Shown: one piece after another, positions 1-11,970 of the stretch
Layout: every line of letters starts with the position of its first letter
Position numbering within the stretch: position 1 is the first letter of the stretch
NCBI GenBank assembly: GCA_013398055.1
Contig: VZRS01007674.1
Span: forward strand, 2,653 to 66,652
Reading direction: 5' to 3'
DNA: 64,000 nucleotides
Source of the DNA: Ifrita kowaldi
Taxonomy: Eukaryota; Chordata; Aves; Passeriformes; Cinclosomatidae
Translations under genes and position numbers: made by a program
Notes under the pieces: model-generated
The model's input: the letters and a program-made list of their open reading frames with translations, nothing else
Databases searched by the model: none
Told to the model about the DNA's origin: nothing

Positions 1-40
1 TTTTTTTTTTTTTTACTTTTTTTCTATTTTTTTTATTTTT
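1..40. repeat. T-rich low-complexity tract at window edge
   Basis: The window opens with 14 T followed by T runs broken by single A or C bases. It could be the reverse-strand poly-A tail of a retroposed copy lying to the left of the window, but nothing to the right resembles one and the left context is not available. Avian CR1 elements do not end in poly-A, so CR1 would not explain it. Confidence 0.8.
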
Positions 41-1090
41 AAGAGGCTAGATAATCAAACCTGCTGCTTCTAGTGTTAACAGCTGGAGTGGAAAATCTAG
101 TACTGGCATTTATCAATCACATCGCTTATGGGGCTATGTGAATGTGCCATTAGCCTTCCTGGCTTGTTTGGGGTAAGGAGGAAATGGCAGTTCGGGTAAT
201 AAAAAGGCATAATTAAGGTTTACCCTTTGTCCCAAAAGCTTTGTTCCTCTTCACTCACAGGAATGCGGACTTCTGCCTCAATGCTCCCATCACCCAGCTG
301 AGGGCATATCTGTGCTAATCGGGCTAGCATTAAATGTGCTAATCAGTTTTCAGGGCTTGGGTTTTAAACAAATTACCTTTTCGAGGGTGTATTTATATAA
401 CTAAATACTTGGCAGCCTGGGGACTGTGTGAGTATTAATACTGGAAGAATTTTAGCTAATATCTCCACAGTTTTGCACCCTGTTCCAATCAGTCCCTTAA
501 AACTTTTAAGTCACGATTTCTACCAGCTTGTTTTTGTTCTTTTGTCATACTAATAATAAATGTTGTTAACATGATGGCATCTCTGCGCTGCCTGGGCTGC
601 CACAGCACTTTCTATAAATACAAGGTCGAATGTAATACCAGTGCCATATGTTTGTGTAACAAACCTTGGGCTGACACTTAGTTTAAAATTAAAACAAACG
701 TAAGCAATGTATGACAACACAGCCCAGCTACAGCAATCACCTTTTTTTAAATGGATCCAGTCTGACATTTTGGCTCAGAATTGCTCCCTTTGATTTCCAG
801 ACTAATTTCTGATGAAACTTCTTTTTGTCACTGTCTGTACAGTGGCACTGAGCTCTGATGGGTCCTTCCCCAGGCATCCCTGGTACGGATGCTTTGGCTG
901 CAAGGAGCAGGCCCATGCCAGCGTTTTGTAGGAACAGAGAGTAGCTGTTGGTTTGACCAGTGGTTAAGCTGATGTCTTAACTCACTTTTGGGTTTTTGAA
1001 ATTAATTTTCACACTAGAACTGCATTAATTGGGAGTATATGCCTCATTTAACTTCAGATTTTCTTCTCTAGGTACAATTTTTGCTTCTCT
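41..1090. other. Unique noncoding DNA, no gene seen
   Basis: No recognisable gene, RNA or transposon is visible. Open frames are shorter than about 80 codons, have no family resemblance, and overlap each other on both strands. Base composition is ordinary AT-leaning, CpG-poor vertebrate sequence. Confidence 0.6.
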
Positions 1091-1114
1091 CCCTCTCCCA
1101 CCCATCCTCCCCCC
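1091..1114 (-). other. G-quadruplex motif (C-rich on + strand)
   Basis: Four runs of at least three C lie at 1091-1093, 1097-1099, 1101-1103 and 1109-1114, with loops of 3, 1 and 5 bases. On the minus strand this fits the standard four-run G3+ motif with short loops, a type that generally folds stably. No gene or transcription start is seen next to it, so a regulatory role is not shown. Confidence 0.75.
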
Positions 1115-2406
1115 GAGCCTGCCTTTTTCTTGCCACAGTAGATAAGGACCTTACTTATTTCTATATTTCCCTTATCTGGGACAGCTGTACTCGCATCAGT
1201 GCAGTACTTCCGTCTTCCCTGTGGTTTTCTGTTGGCTGAACAGGATCTTGGTGAGGGTGCTGGGCTTGGCTTTGGTGTCTCCTGGCTGGAAGAGGAGCTC
1301 TGGAAGCTTTACAGCAGCTGCCCCACATGAATCACAACGGTGCTGGTGTCGGTGCCAGTGTTCTGTGTGTTAAAAAGTTGCTGCCAGGACAGGATGGGTG
1401 ATGGCCCAGCGGTGTCTCCCAGCTGGCTGCTGGCGTGCCAGTGTGTGGGGACAGCTGGGCCTGAGCTGCTCTCTGCCCAAGTGACACTCTGAGGCCTCTG
1501 TGCTGCACCCTGTTCTGTTTGTATCTCCAAAGTGTGCTGCAACCTGGCCTGTTGCAGTGTTCATGTTCCGCTGTTCAGAAATCCGGGAGTCCTTGAACTG
1601 GGAAGATAAAATGTCTGTTTCTTGTGCTGCACAATCAAGTGTTAACCTTTAAACTGGTGACTTATGTTGTTGACTTAAGCAAATGTTCTCTTGCTTTCAT
1701 TTCAAAATTCAGCAAAGCGTGTGAAGCTGGTCAGGCCATTCAGAACTTTCTGCTACATTGCAATAAATTGATAAATACTGTGTAAAAAATAAACTGTTTT
1801 TTTTCAAGAGCTTTGTGTTAAGAAGGAACTCAAAGGTTTCTGCTATTGCCCATCAGAGTTGTGGTACATCTCTTAATAGCTGGGGCACTTAAAAAGACTT
1901 TAAAGATCTGGAGAATGGGGATTTTGCTAGTCATTGGTTAGGACTGAGGCTTGCATGCTTGTTTCAGTTTATAGTCTGAAAGAAATTGTATCAAAGACGT
2001 AAATTGGTAGAAATGGATGTAATGGTATAGGTCTCAAAATAGGAATTGATTTAAAGTGGGTTGGTATGATCATTAGGGGATTTTCGAATGTATCGAATCA
2101 GTAGTTTTGATTTTTATTCCCTCATCCTCTCAGCTTCTTGGGGCCTTTTCATTTGTTTGGCTTTTCTCAGCTTGCCTGTGTCAGGTATAGTGGTGTGCTG
2201 TGACTCCTGTTCAGTGGAGGGATTGCACACCACCAAACACACTCCCAGCAGAGTGCCATGGAGCAGAGGGATGCTGCTCCTCACCGGGTGCATCCTGGGT
2301 GAAGCATGAGCTAATTTCACTGTTTTTGCCCAGGTTTACCTTCACTTCAGGTGTGGAGCCTGGAGATGCAGCATGGTCTGTGTCAGTCGTGGACCAGGGC
2401 AGGTGG
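1115..2406. other. Unique noncoding DNA, no gene seen
   Basis: No gene is recognised. Positions 1250-1560 are locally GC-richer and carry overlapping open frames of 64 and 77 codons on the minus strand, rich in Thr, Gln and Ser. They have no splice context or family resemblance and look like chance. From 1600 to 2080 the sequence is AT-rich with many stops. Confidence 0.55.
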
Positions 2407-2444
2407 CCACAGGTGGAGCTGGTGACCATGGGTGGAGCTGGTAG
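2407..2444 (+). repeat. Short imperfect 19-bp tandem repeat (2 units)
   Basis: Two 19-bp units at 2407-2425 and 2426-2444 share the core GGTGGAGCTGGT with a few mismatches. This is probably replication slippage in a GGTGG-rich stretch. Chance open frames cross it (100 codons on plus, 72 on minus), but it has no recognised coding role. Confidence 0.55.
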
Positions 2445-2619
2445 GCTGCTGGTTCCTCTCTGCTGTACTCCTGAATGCAGAACACAGCAAACCAGGGGTT
2501 AAATACACAGGTGGGGGATGAGCCCTTTTCCAGAGCATCATTTCAATATTTCAAAAAAATGTCCAGTGCAACTCCACATTACATTGAAAAAGAAGTTACT
2601 GCCCTTCTTCCATTGACTG

Positions 2620-2642
2620 CCCCCATCCCATCCCATCCCATC
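2620..2642 (-). repeat. (GGGAT)n microsatellite forming a G-quadruplex motif
   Basis: On the plus strand a CCCCC run is followed by three further CCC runs, each separated by the dinucleotide AT (runs at 2620-2624, 2627-2629, 2632-2634 and 2637-2639). The minus strand is therefore a pentanucleotide (GGGAT)n with four G runs and 2-base loops. It is both a microsatellite likely to vary in length and a strong quadruplex candidate. The unit resembles but does not equal the telomere hexamer. Confidence 0.8.
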
Positions 2643-5600
2643 CGTAGGTGTGCAGCTGATTTTTTCAAAGAAAGGGCACATTTGACAACCTCATTTTCAA
2701 ATAAGACCTGAGATTGTAGTTATGTTTATGACCAAAATGTGCTTTTGCACATATTTTGCTACTATAGCATTAAAGCTCAGGGACTTCTACTCTGTATTTT
2801 TAATTGTGTGGTCTGTCTCTTCTTGCTGACCTTGAGTGTGGGTATTATTTGAAGGAGCTTCACGCAGTGGTGCTCTGTCATTAATAAGATAGGACATTTC
2901 AGGTTTTGCCTGCTGAGCCTACAGACCTTGGCAGCACATTAACTCTGGAAACTGAAACTTAATTTTCTGACCTTTCAGCTTAAATTCAGATCCTCAGAGT
3001 TTTAAGGTGAAAATACTGGGCTTCTCACTTTATTCCATCTGAAATACAGTTACCTTTTCCTTTTTGCCAACTGTGCAGCTGGTTGGTACCAGTCCAGAGA
3101 GGGGCAGGAATATCCTGAATGACCACAGCCAGGAACCTGTGAGTACTCATCTGCTGCAGAAGTAAGTGGAGGGTTGGGATGAAAGTTGCTTACTCAAGGT
3201 GATGTAGCAGTTTCTCCACTCCGTTCCTCCCTGGCCCTTTCTGACCCATTCCCTGAGCCAGCTCAGGTTGCTGATCTGGGAGAGCATCCTGGCACCCTGC
3301 TGGCACCTCATGGCCTGGGGTGCTCTGTCCACTGCCACCAAAAGGTCCCCTCGCCCCCAGCCAGCTCTGGTGCTTGCCACGTTTGCCTGGGTGTTGATGC
3401 ATTATATTAACCAGGCAGAAAAAATCAGTGTTTTCTCCTGGAGTAGAGTTGAAGTGGGTCAGTCAGGAGTCTGATGATTTTCAGAGGTCGTGCAAGGGAG
3501 GAGGAGGAGCGGGAGGAGGATGAAGAGCCCCACATCCTGGAGAGAGGCAGGAGTGACAGGATGGAGGACAAGGCGTCTCCTCACCAATCTGCTAAATTGG
3601 CTTATCCCTCCTGTGTAGGTTTTGTTCTGTTTGAAGAAACATTGTTTCCTCACATTTCTTTGGGAAATTCTTGGTGTCCCCGTGCTAGGACTGCTTTTTT
3701 ATATTGGTGATTATAAATCACTCACATGAACCTTGAGTATTTCTTGTGCCATTTGAACACATACCAACATTTAAGGGAATGCTCATTTCAACGTAGTGTT
3801 TAATTAATGTGGCTGTGTCCCTGAATAGTTTGGTTTACTGGAAATCAAGTAATGGTTGTGTGGCAAAGCACAGCATCTTCTGAGAAGTTCTGAATGTTAA
3901 AGGAAACATTTGTTATCAGCTGGCATAGATTTAGCAGGTTGTGTAAGTTTTGCAGCAGATTTACTAAAGAACATTGGTTTATGGGTCTAAGTCCTTTATT
4001 AAAATTAATTTAATATTGGAGAGGCGGGTGGAGGAATGAGATTCCTCCCTTAAGGTCTAGAGAACCTTGTCTCTAAAATAATTTTTTTGTTTCAAAGCTT
4101 AGTCAAACAGATATGAGTTGTTTCATCTCTCCTTTCAAAGGGCTACAATGGTTGTGTTAATGGAGGCATTTTGGGGTGAACCCTGCAAAATTTGCATTCC
4201 TGAGGAAACCAGGAAAAATTACCCTGACAAGTCTCCTCTCTGTTGCTGAAGAGGGATAGATGACATCTGCTGAGTAATTTCTATTCTGTACACCATCTAA
4301 GAAGGAAATACAGGGTAATTCAAACCCCCTTTTTCCTACCATGGTTAATAACATAAACAGGGAGCTGGATATGCTGAAATCTAAATACAAGGGTCCTATG
4401 TCAATGGATTATTACCTTATCTTTTCTGAATGACGTTCACTTGAATACCTGGAATCGTAATAGCTACTCAAGATAAGAAATGGAAGGAAATTCAATAACA
4501 GTAAGAGGCCTGGTAACTTATGAGATCTTGATTAGCCTTCATCTGCACCTAAATGTTGGGAAAGGATTCCCTGTACTGCATGCAGAGGGAGCTGAATAGC
4601 ATTGTGAAAACCATTGCCTCATTGCAGAGGAGCACAAACAACTGGCTTTTGTCATTATTAAGGCTTTCTTGTGTTCCCATATATATGTGAACCTTCTGAG
4701 TCTTCCGTGGATGAACATTTTTCACCTTAATTTTTCATTGCTTTAAAATTCCAGCTTTGCTGGTGGGGATGGCACGTGGCTCTGGCCCCTGCAGTGATCT
4801 CAGAGCTCTGGCTGGCTGGGGCATACAGGTACAGTTCTGAATCTCCTAAATACCATCAAATCTGAAATTGGGCTTCCTCTTCTTGGTAGAGGCTGTACTC
4901 CAGCTGATGCCGTAGGGTGGTGGTTTACTCTTTCCGTGGCTGAGGGAGCGTGGGGAAGGAAGAAGAGGACTCTTGTCCTTCCAGCTGCCTGCCCTGGGAG
5001 TGTCCATGAGCTGGTCTGATGCCTTGCAGCTGCCTGGCAGTGTGGTGGGAAGGGTGGGCATCCACCAAAGGCAATGCCCAGATATCTCCTTCTTGGGCAG
5101 CAGAGCCCTGGGTCAGTTTGTGCCTGTCCTGCACCCACACCTGGATGAGGGCAAATTGTTCCTTGTGTTGGATGCCACTTGGCTCTGTTGCAGAAGTGGA
5201 ACAGCAGCATGGACAGGGAGGGTTCCAGCCAGACTGCTGCTGCTGCTGCAGTGTTAAGAGGGCTGAACAGCACAATATAAATCTTAAGAGATGAATTCAG
5301 AGTTAACAAATACTTTTTCTAAAGGTCAGATTAGATGAGGAATGCAGTGATTTGCCAATCCAAATGAGCACTAACTCTAAAAAGACAGGCATTTGTTTTC
5401 CGCTAGATTAGAGCTCTGATCTGGACTCATCCCATCACCTTATGGCTGTGGAACAAAAGCAGGGTCGAGGGCAGGAATATGTGAGTTACTTGAGGCTCGG
5501 AACTCTGCTTTCACCATCAGGGCAACTTTATATTTACTTGAAATGCCTGTGAAACCACAGCCTAAGTTATGTTCTGTGGGGTTGTTTCTTCACATGCACT

Positions 5601-6762
5601 TGAAATCCCAGGATTTATCAAACTATATCCACAGAACAGGGAGAGACAGAACCTCGTGCAGTGAGCTGTGTTGAGCTTTCTAGAGCTGAACCTCAACATT
5701 TTGCTTCAGTTTTGCTGTTCAGCATTTGGGCCTGTGCAGATAGGGAGACCGAGGAAATGATGTTGAGGGAGCAGAAGCCCAGAAGCTTGGGAAAGCTGTC
5801 TCCCTGGGGAGTGGTACAGCTTTGGTCAATGTGAACACCAAGTCATGACCTGTCCTGTTTACTCAAAATATCTCTTATCATAACCTGAACCTTAAAATGA
5901 AATTCAAGATGGAATTTAGAATTCATAGCACAAAAGTCGTTAGTAAACTCTTCACTGCAAGAGTGTTGCAAAGCAAGTAATAAACATCTCTTTTTAGGGG
6001 GTTGATCTCCATCTGCAACTATAAGGCAAGCTAAAATGTAATTTAAGGGTTGTCTCATTTGCAGTAGATGTTTTATGATGACTGTGAACAAAGCACAGTG
6101 AATATTTCCAATTAGGCAACTCTTTAACTTTCACAAATGTGCAATCACAAAAAGTGGAAGGGACTGTTCACCTGAAATCTCCAGCTCTATAGAAGAAGGT
6201 GACAGCAGCTCATTAAAAAGTTTCTCTCTGATTTCCCATCCCATAGTAGATATGAACACACAGTCAGGGACAACTGTGGATTGGGTTCTTATGACTGAAA
6301 CAATTATGTCCTAGAAGTTCAGCACCTGGGCAGTTAGTAGGACTTGGTGGAAGAAATCCTTATTCTTAAAGCAATTACAGAAATGCAGCCTGACTGGTGA
6401 GTACAACCTATTGTTGCAAGGATAATGGTGAGAGATTTGGAAAGGGATTCTTTCAAACCACTGGCAAATGCCAGCTCTCAAAGAGGCAACTGGAATACCC
6501 TAGACAGTGGTATATATAATGAGTGTACAATGGTATTTAGGTGTATTAGGAGATACTAAAATTCTGATCTGGGGAGCAGTCCCTTGTAGTTTAATGTAGA
6601 ATAGATGCTGTTATGTTGGTAGGAACAAATAAAATGTGATAGTTAAGAAATGGTTTCACTGTTAATAGCTGTAAAGATGGGCAGTTTAGATGAGATTTAC
6701 AGATTTATTTCTTAAAATTCATGTTACCAAAACCTTTCAGAACACAGAAACATCTCATGGAG
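2643..6762. other. Unique noncoding DNA, no gene seen
   Basis: No recognisable exon or transposon. The longest open frame is 169 codons on the minus strand at 4800-5309. It lies in a GC-richer patch (4750-5260) where three other frames are also open over 90-116 codons, which points to low stop frequency rather than a gene. It includes an alanine run made by a CTG microsatellite. A short perfect inverted repeat (8-bp arms, 3-base loop) lies at 4030-4048 and is expected by chance. Confidence 0.55.
5234..5249 (+). repeat. (CTG)5 microsatellite
   Basis: Five CTG units followed by CA. This is a short trinucleotide tract outside any supported exon. Confidence 0.8.
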
Positions 6763-6903
6763 TTATAGAATCAAAAAATCGTTTGGATTGAAAGGGACCC
6801 TGAAGATCATCTAGTTCTACCTCTCTGCCAGGGGCAGGGACACCTTCCACTAGACCAGGTTGCTCAGAGCCCCATCCAATCTGGCCTTGAACACTTCCAG
6901 AAG
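6763..6903 (-). mobile_element. CR1 retrotransposon fragment, 3' end
   Basis: Read on the minus strand, the piece ends with the CR1 3' terminal block: a 'ccaaac...tttttgattctat' tail preceded by 'tagatgatcttcagggtccctttc'-type sequence, and upstream by the stretch equivalent to 'tggaagtgttcaaggccaga'. CR1 is the dominant non-LTR retrotransposon of birds and is usually found as 5'-truncated 3' ends, as here. About 140 bp remain, none coding. Several mismatches to the usual terminus (such as 'aaaaaatcg' in the tail) suggest an old copy. Confidence 0.9.
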
Positions 6904-7634
6904 CACATTGTAGCATGGAATGTTGTCACCTTTCAACTCTGAAAGCTCATTGGAAAGAGCAGTTTTTAAAGCTGTGTGGAATTCAAGGAGATCAAGCAGA
7001 TAGTGTTATCCAGATGGGAAAGCAAATGCTAACTGCCTTGGAAAAGTTTTCTTGAAATTACAGGAAATGCACTTTCTGTAACTCCAGAACTAGTTGTAGA
7101 AACGGAAAAAGAGAGAGGGTGAAAATCAGCCGGGTAGGATTACAATAATATATGGGCAAATATGTTATGATTGTGCCAGCATTACGGAAGCAAAGGACAG
7201 CATCTTGTGAGTTAGAAACCGCAGCGCGTTGCCTTGGCTGCAGGGAGAAAAGTAAAAAAAATTGTAAATACTGTTGTATGCAACTTCCCCTTCCTCTAAT
7301 ACTGCAGCCAACATAAAAAAAAAAAATAATTTAAGCATTCAACATCCCACAGCTTTTTGGTATAGTTAGCTTTTATGATGCAAGTAGTGCATCATTTTAT
7401 GAAATGGACAATCCCAGGGATTGAGATGTTCCAACAGAATGCAATCTCATTGAATTAATTTGTTCTCAGTTCTCTTAATGAGCGTGATTAAGTCCAGGTG
7501 GAAATACTTATGCTTCAAAGTGACTTGCAGAGACCCAGCTGTCCTGGGGAAGTTTGGGTGAGAGGAAGTTCAGGTTGTTCTGAAACCTGCTCTGTAACTG
7601 TGACTGTGACCCCCAGGAGCTGTTGTGCCGTGAC
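6904..7634. other. Unique noncoding DNA, no gene seen
   Basis: No gene is seen. The stretch contains a poly-A run near 7315-7326 and AT-rich sequence with frequent stops in every frame. Confidence 0.6.
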
Positions 7635-7820
7635 TCAACAAAATGTGTAAGTACGTGGTTTCTTAGAAATTCTTTTCTAGAGAGTTTGTGAATTTTGAGG
7701 ACTGGAAGTCTTGATTTTCCAAAGGATTCAACAAAATGTGTAAGTACGTGGTTTCTTAGAAATTCTTTTCTAGAGAGTTTGTGAATTTTGAGGAATGGAA
7801 TTCTTGATTTTCTAAAGGAT
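7635..7820 (+). repeat. 93-bp direct tandem duplication
   Basis: Unit 1 is 7635-7727 and unit 2 is 7728-7820, adjoining with no spacer. I count three mismatches over 93 bp, clustered near the ends of the units, and no indels. Each unit begins with TCAACAAAATG and includes TGTGTAAGTACG, which has a 5' splice-site-like GTAAGT core, but no adjoining exon is visible. The low divergence implies a recent duplication in this lineage. Unlike the larger duplication at 24.5-28 kb there is no N at the junction. Confidence 0.93.
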
Positions 7821-10800
7821 TCATTGTACTTATTGGGATGAGTGGGGGAGTTTAGGGGAATGCTGGTGCCCTTGTTGCTGAAGCTCTCTTATCCCACCAT
7901 CAGTGTTTCATAATGTCAGCTGTACATCTGGCTTCTTGAATTTGTATTCGAATTCTGGTGTGGAAGAATTCACAGTGACCAGAGCTGTGCTGTAGTGGTG
8001 GGCTTGAGTTTACAAGAAAGTTTTCTCCTGCAGCCTGAAACCCTCTCGTAAAGGGCTCTCTGCATTCACTCAGGATGAGAGGTATGCAGCTGGTATTTGG
8101 AGAGGGCCAAGAAAAGTAAGAGAAGTCCTAATTTAGTTGGTAAATATCATGATACCTGATAAATATAAAAAAAAATTGCTTCAGTGAAATGAGAGAAAAC
8201 CTGCTTTCAAAGAGCGAGCTGTTTTCAAGGGTGAGCTTGGAGTTGTGTTGAAGCCCCAGGCATATTGCTGGCACTTCCCTGGGAGCACTGACCCTGAGAG
8301 AGCCTGAAACCTTTCAAGTTTAGCCTTTGGTGTCCGTGTTGTCCTCACTGCCTGCCTGCCTGCCCTGCTTCTCCACCGTGCCTCTGCCCCCCCCAACTTG
8401 TTAACTTTTGAATAAATTTAATTTCTAGTATGCCATGTATCTGGATGGGAGTGGTCTAAATGAGCTGTGGTGGTTTGGGACCTGGAAGATTCTGGAAATC
8501 CTGGAATAATTTAATCCTTGTGAGTTTTTGTTGTGTTGTTTGTTTTGTTGTGGTTTTGTTTTGTTTTGTTTTTTAACCAAACTGAAACAAATAGGAAAAG
8601 CTGAGTAAAGTGTAAACTTGTAAGGCAAAGCTCCTGTGTGACTCAGCTCTCCTTGCCTGTGGCTGCATATACAATATATGCACATACTGTCTGTATGGAA
8701 TGGGTCACACTAGATCTGCTCTGTTGGTACAGCTCCCTACTTCTCCACGTTTGTTGGAGCTCCTATTTTTCTCTACTCTCACTGGGCTGTTTGGACAATA
8801 TCCCTTTCTGAATAAGAGGTGGAGGGGAAGAGTAATGCCTAATTAAAGTAATAAATTCCCCTGGGTGGGCAAACTCTTTCACTGAATTTGTCTTCCTTGC
8901 CCACCCCAGTTTTTAGTAGCATTCCAGTGACACTACCTGTGTTTAGAGATTGCCAATTGTGGGAAAACACCAGCCCTACTAGCTGTTGGCCTGTTTGTGG
9001 CTCTGCTGGTGGTCACTCAGGAAGCTGTAACTCCTTCTGGTGAGCCTGGGAAGAAATACCCCATTCTGCAGGGCTTGTGTCAAGCTGGTGGCACCAAGGC
9101 AATATGGAGAGATGGGTATCACCCCCTCTCTCATCTGCAGTGTGTCCTGCAGTGGGTAGTACAGGCTCCGGCTGCTGCTTCTCGTGGCTTGCTGCCAGTC
9201 CAGCATGGTTTTCCTTCAACCAAAGGCACAGCCTGCCAGTCCCACACCCTAAAGGTGTCCTGTGCTCGCTGGTTTCCTTCATTCCCATATGCCCGTTTGC
9301 TCTGTTCATTTCTGTTATTGTTGTCTTGCCAACCTGCATTTGGGCAAAGCTATGGGAATAGTTCAATTGTATCTTCAACTGGATGTTCAGCAACTTCATT
9401 GGTCACTTCCAGTCTGTCATTGAATACACTGAATTGTGACCTTCATATTTCCAAAAAAGTGGTCTCCAAAGAGCCTTGTAAATCCCTCTGCCTTCCAGCA
9501 AAATTGCTTTAACAATTTCTATCTGGCTCATGGCTATAGTATAGCCATAGGGTTGGATGCCTTGTATCTCTGTCGTGTATGTTCTGCTTCAGTTAAAAAT
9601 TATCTTCTGTTGTCTGAAGGACCAAGGCAGAAGCATTTTTTTTCCACTTTATTTGACCAAAGATATGCAGAAGTGCAGTGACACTTATTTGCTGTCTGTC
9701 TTTGCATGCACTGAGTGAACTTTCCCAGGCCAGACTTAGATCTGGTTGTTAAAAAACAGAGTGCAGTTGCTACAGTTCCTGGGGTTATTGGTCTGGCTTC
9801 CCATTTAAAATTTATCAGCTTCCTCAGCATGCTATTCTTAGCATTAACCTTACTTTTTGTCTTTTTTCACATTCCCTCGTGGAAAACGTGCAGCCTGGCG
9901 TTAGGTGCAGGAACAGCAGATTTTGGTAGTGGAGGAGCTACACCCTGTACCAAGCTTTGCAAAGCTGTTTATTGATCTTGTGATTGTAGAAATGAAAGAG
10001 GTGCTTGTGTGTTAGCTGGGCTGGTGTGTGGTATGTGTGGCTGTATAGATTTACACATGCATATGCGTCTTATTTATTTATAGTTTCTGTATTTAAATGT
10101 AGGTGCAGAGTTATTTAGTGTATATTAATTATATATATGCTTTTAATAATATCAGCATGTGAATCCTGCAATCCTCTTGGCTTCAATACGGGCAAACACC
10201 TTGACTGGTCATGATGTGCAAGATACTTATAGAGGTAAAATTTCTTGTGTGAGGATAGATCGCCTGGCTGCTCACGGTGCTGTTTGATGGTACTCACACG
10301 AGTCAGTTAATTTTGGCTGTTTTGTGACCTGGGACATCAGCTCTGCTTCCTGAAAAGTTTGATGTAAAGTCATTGGGGTTTTTTTGTTTTTCTAATGGAG
10401 CGTTTTACTTTTGCTGCCCGATGAACTCTTATCACCCTGTGTGCGTGGCTGATGAGTCATGTGCATGACGTATGACAGGTTTATGGATGTGGCTGTTGTG
10501 ACTGTGCCCTCTTTAGGGTCATCATCGAGATACAAACAAGTGCTGGACACCTCTCACTATTCTGCTGGCAGAACTTCCAGCAGATGCTGAGGTACTGCTG
10601 AAGGGGAACTTGTATCATTTGTGAAGAAGTAGGAAAGAGGTTCTGCAGTGCCAAAATAAACTTTCCATGACTGAAAAGAGTGTACTTGCCTTGTATATCC
10701 TGTGTTTTCATACAGAAGAGAAGGTATATTAATCATTTGGGAATCACCAGGCATCTGTCTCTGCTCTGTAGCATTATATCCATTTATCCAAATGTTGTTT

Positions 10801-11836
10801 AGAGTGGCAGCTTTGCCATTCTTGAGGTAATTTATTTCTAGTCTAGTTCAATTTATGTATGCTGTGCCCCAAAATGATAACTTTCCTGATCTACTGATTA
10901 CTTAACCTGGGGTGTGGGGTGTTGCATTGTGCAGCCCTCAAGGAATCACTTTTCTGTTTTGCTGTTCTGACTCAGGCTGGCAAAGTCTGAGTGGTTCAGT
11001 CCTGACTTTTTTCTTTCTTCCATCAGTGTGGGAAGCTGGAATCTACTCTGTACTTAGGAAGGCCTTTTTGAGAAGAAGGCTGCTTCATGTATCACTTTAT
11101 ATTGGGACAGAGCTTTAACAGCAGGGTTTGGGGTTCTCTGTTTTATTTATTTTCCTGTTAGACACCAGGTAGATTCTATCCCTGTTTTTTCACTGACCTC
11201 TCTTGAAAGAAATTGAGTGACTGAGTGTAGGCTTAGATTTAAGTGTGTTTGTGTTTGGAGAAGCTGTGGTGGTTGGCGTGGTTAATATTCAATCACTCCT
11301 TTGTCATTATCAAGATGAGGTGACATTGTAGTGCCCCTTATGTGGCAGTTTCTAGATGGATGGGATGTTAAAATATTCACCTAGTGGTCTGAAGTGCTAT
11401 ACAGAAAACAAGATTAATTCAAGAAGACATTACGCTGTTTTGCCTCTTTCCCTCCCCTTCCATCCACCCAAATTGACTCATCCCTGGCTCCTGAGGATGG
11501 TTAGTGTCTCTTGTATACATAACACTTGGTGGTTGTAATTGCTGAGTGGTTTGTCAATGATTATTTACTTGGTTATGGAGGGACTTAGAGATGTTATTAT
11601 TGATGCCAGTTCTAATAAGGGGTTATTCAGCTGGCATATGTTTTGGAAAAGTAGTCCTTAATTAGGATATTCAGATGTCAGAAACTAACTGGAGACCATC
11701 ATGCCTGCCTCTTCCTTGCAGCTCTTGGGAACTTGCTGTGAGAGGGAGCCCAATTTTCTGACTCTCACGTCTGCAGCCTCTGTGCCAGTTTGTTTGTTTT
11801 AATTGCTGAAACTTTTATTTTGCTGGAAGCTGATGA
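7821..11836. other. Unique noncoding DNA with short low-complexity tracts
   Basis: No gene is recognised. The longest open frame is 171 codons on plus at 8997-9512, opposed by a 128-codon minus frame over the same bases. It lacks splice context and domain resemblance, so it is treated as chance. Small features are a (CTGC)n run near 8348-8363, a C8 run near 8388, the T/G-rich tract listed separately, an AT dinucleotide patch near 10120-10140, and an inverted repeat with 8-bp arms at 9530-9548. Confidence 0.55.
8525..8574 (+). repeat. T/G-rich low-complexity tract (TTTTG)n
   Basis: An irregular run of TTG, TTTG and TTTTG units ending in T6. It belongs to the same compositional class as the tracts at 37.5 kb and 58.1 kb. 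On the minus strand it creates Lys/Gln/Asn-rich open frames that are not genes. Confidence 0.8.
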
Positions 11837-11970
11837 CTGGAGTCTCCTTCCCTGGAGATACTGAAAAGCTGTCTGGACACATCCTCAGTAATGTCCTCTG
11901 GAGACCTGCTGGGGAGGGACTACAGGACCTCCAGTGCTCCCTTCCAACCTTACCTGTTTTGTGAAACTGT
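11837..11970 (+). mobile_element. CR1 retrotransposon fragment, 3' region
   Basis: The plus strand carries 'tctccttccctggagatact', then a 'ctgtctggacac' block, and 'aggacctccagtgctccctt ccaacctta'. This is the order of the CR1 3' untranslated region: the post-ORF block, the short linker, then the 'gacctccagaggtccc' terminal block. The middle is diverged and the octamer tail has largely decayed into 'gttttgtgaaact'. It is noncoding and older-looking than the copy at 25.7 kb. Confidence 0.8.

Noticed and set aside
4800..5309. 169-codon minus-strand frame with an alanine run
   Set aside because: The alanine run comes from a CTG microsatellite, and four frames are open together in GC-rich DNA.
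8997..9512. 171-codon plus-strand frame
   Set aside because: A 128-codon frame is open on the opposite strand over the same bases. Composition is biased to Ser, Leu and Cys, typical of noncoding DNA, and no motif is seen.
9530..9548. Perfect inverted repeat, 8-bp arms with a 3-base loop
   Set aside because: About one such repeat per loop length is expected by chance in 64 kb. Similar ones at 4030-4048 and 21943-21961 were set aside for the same reason.
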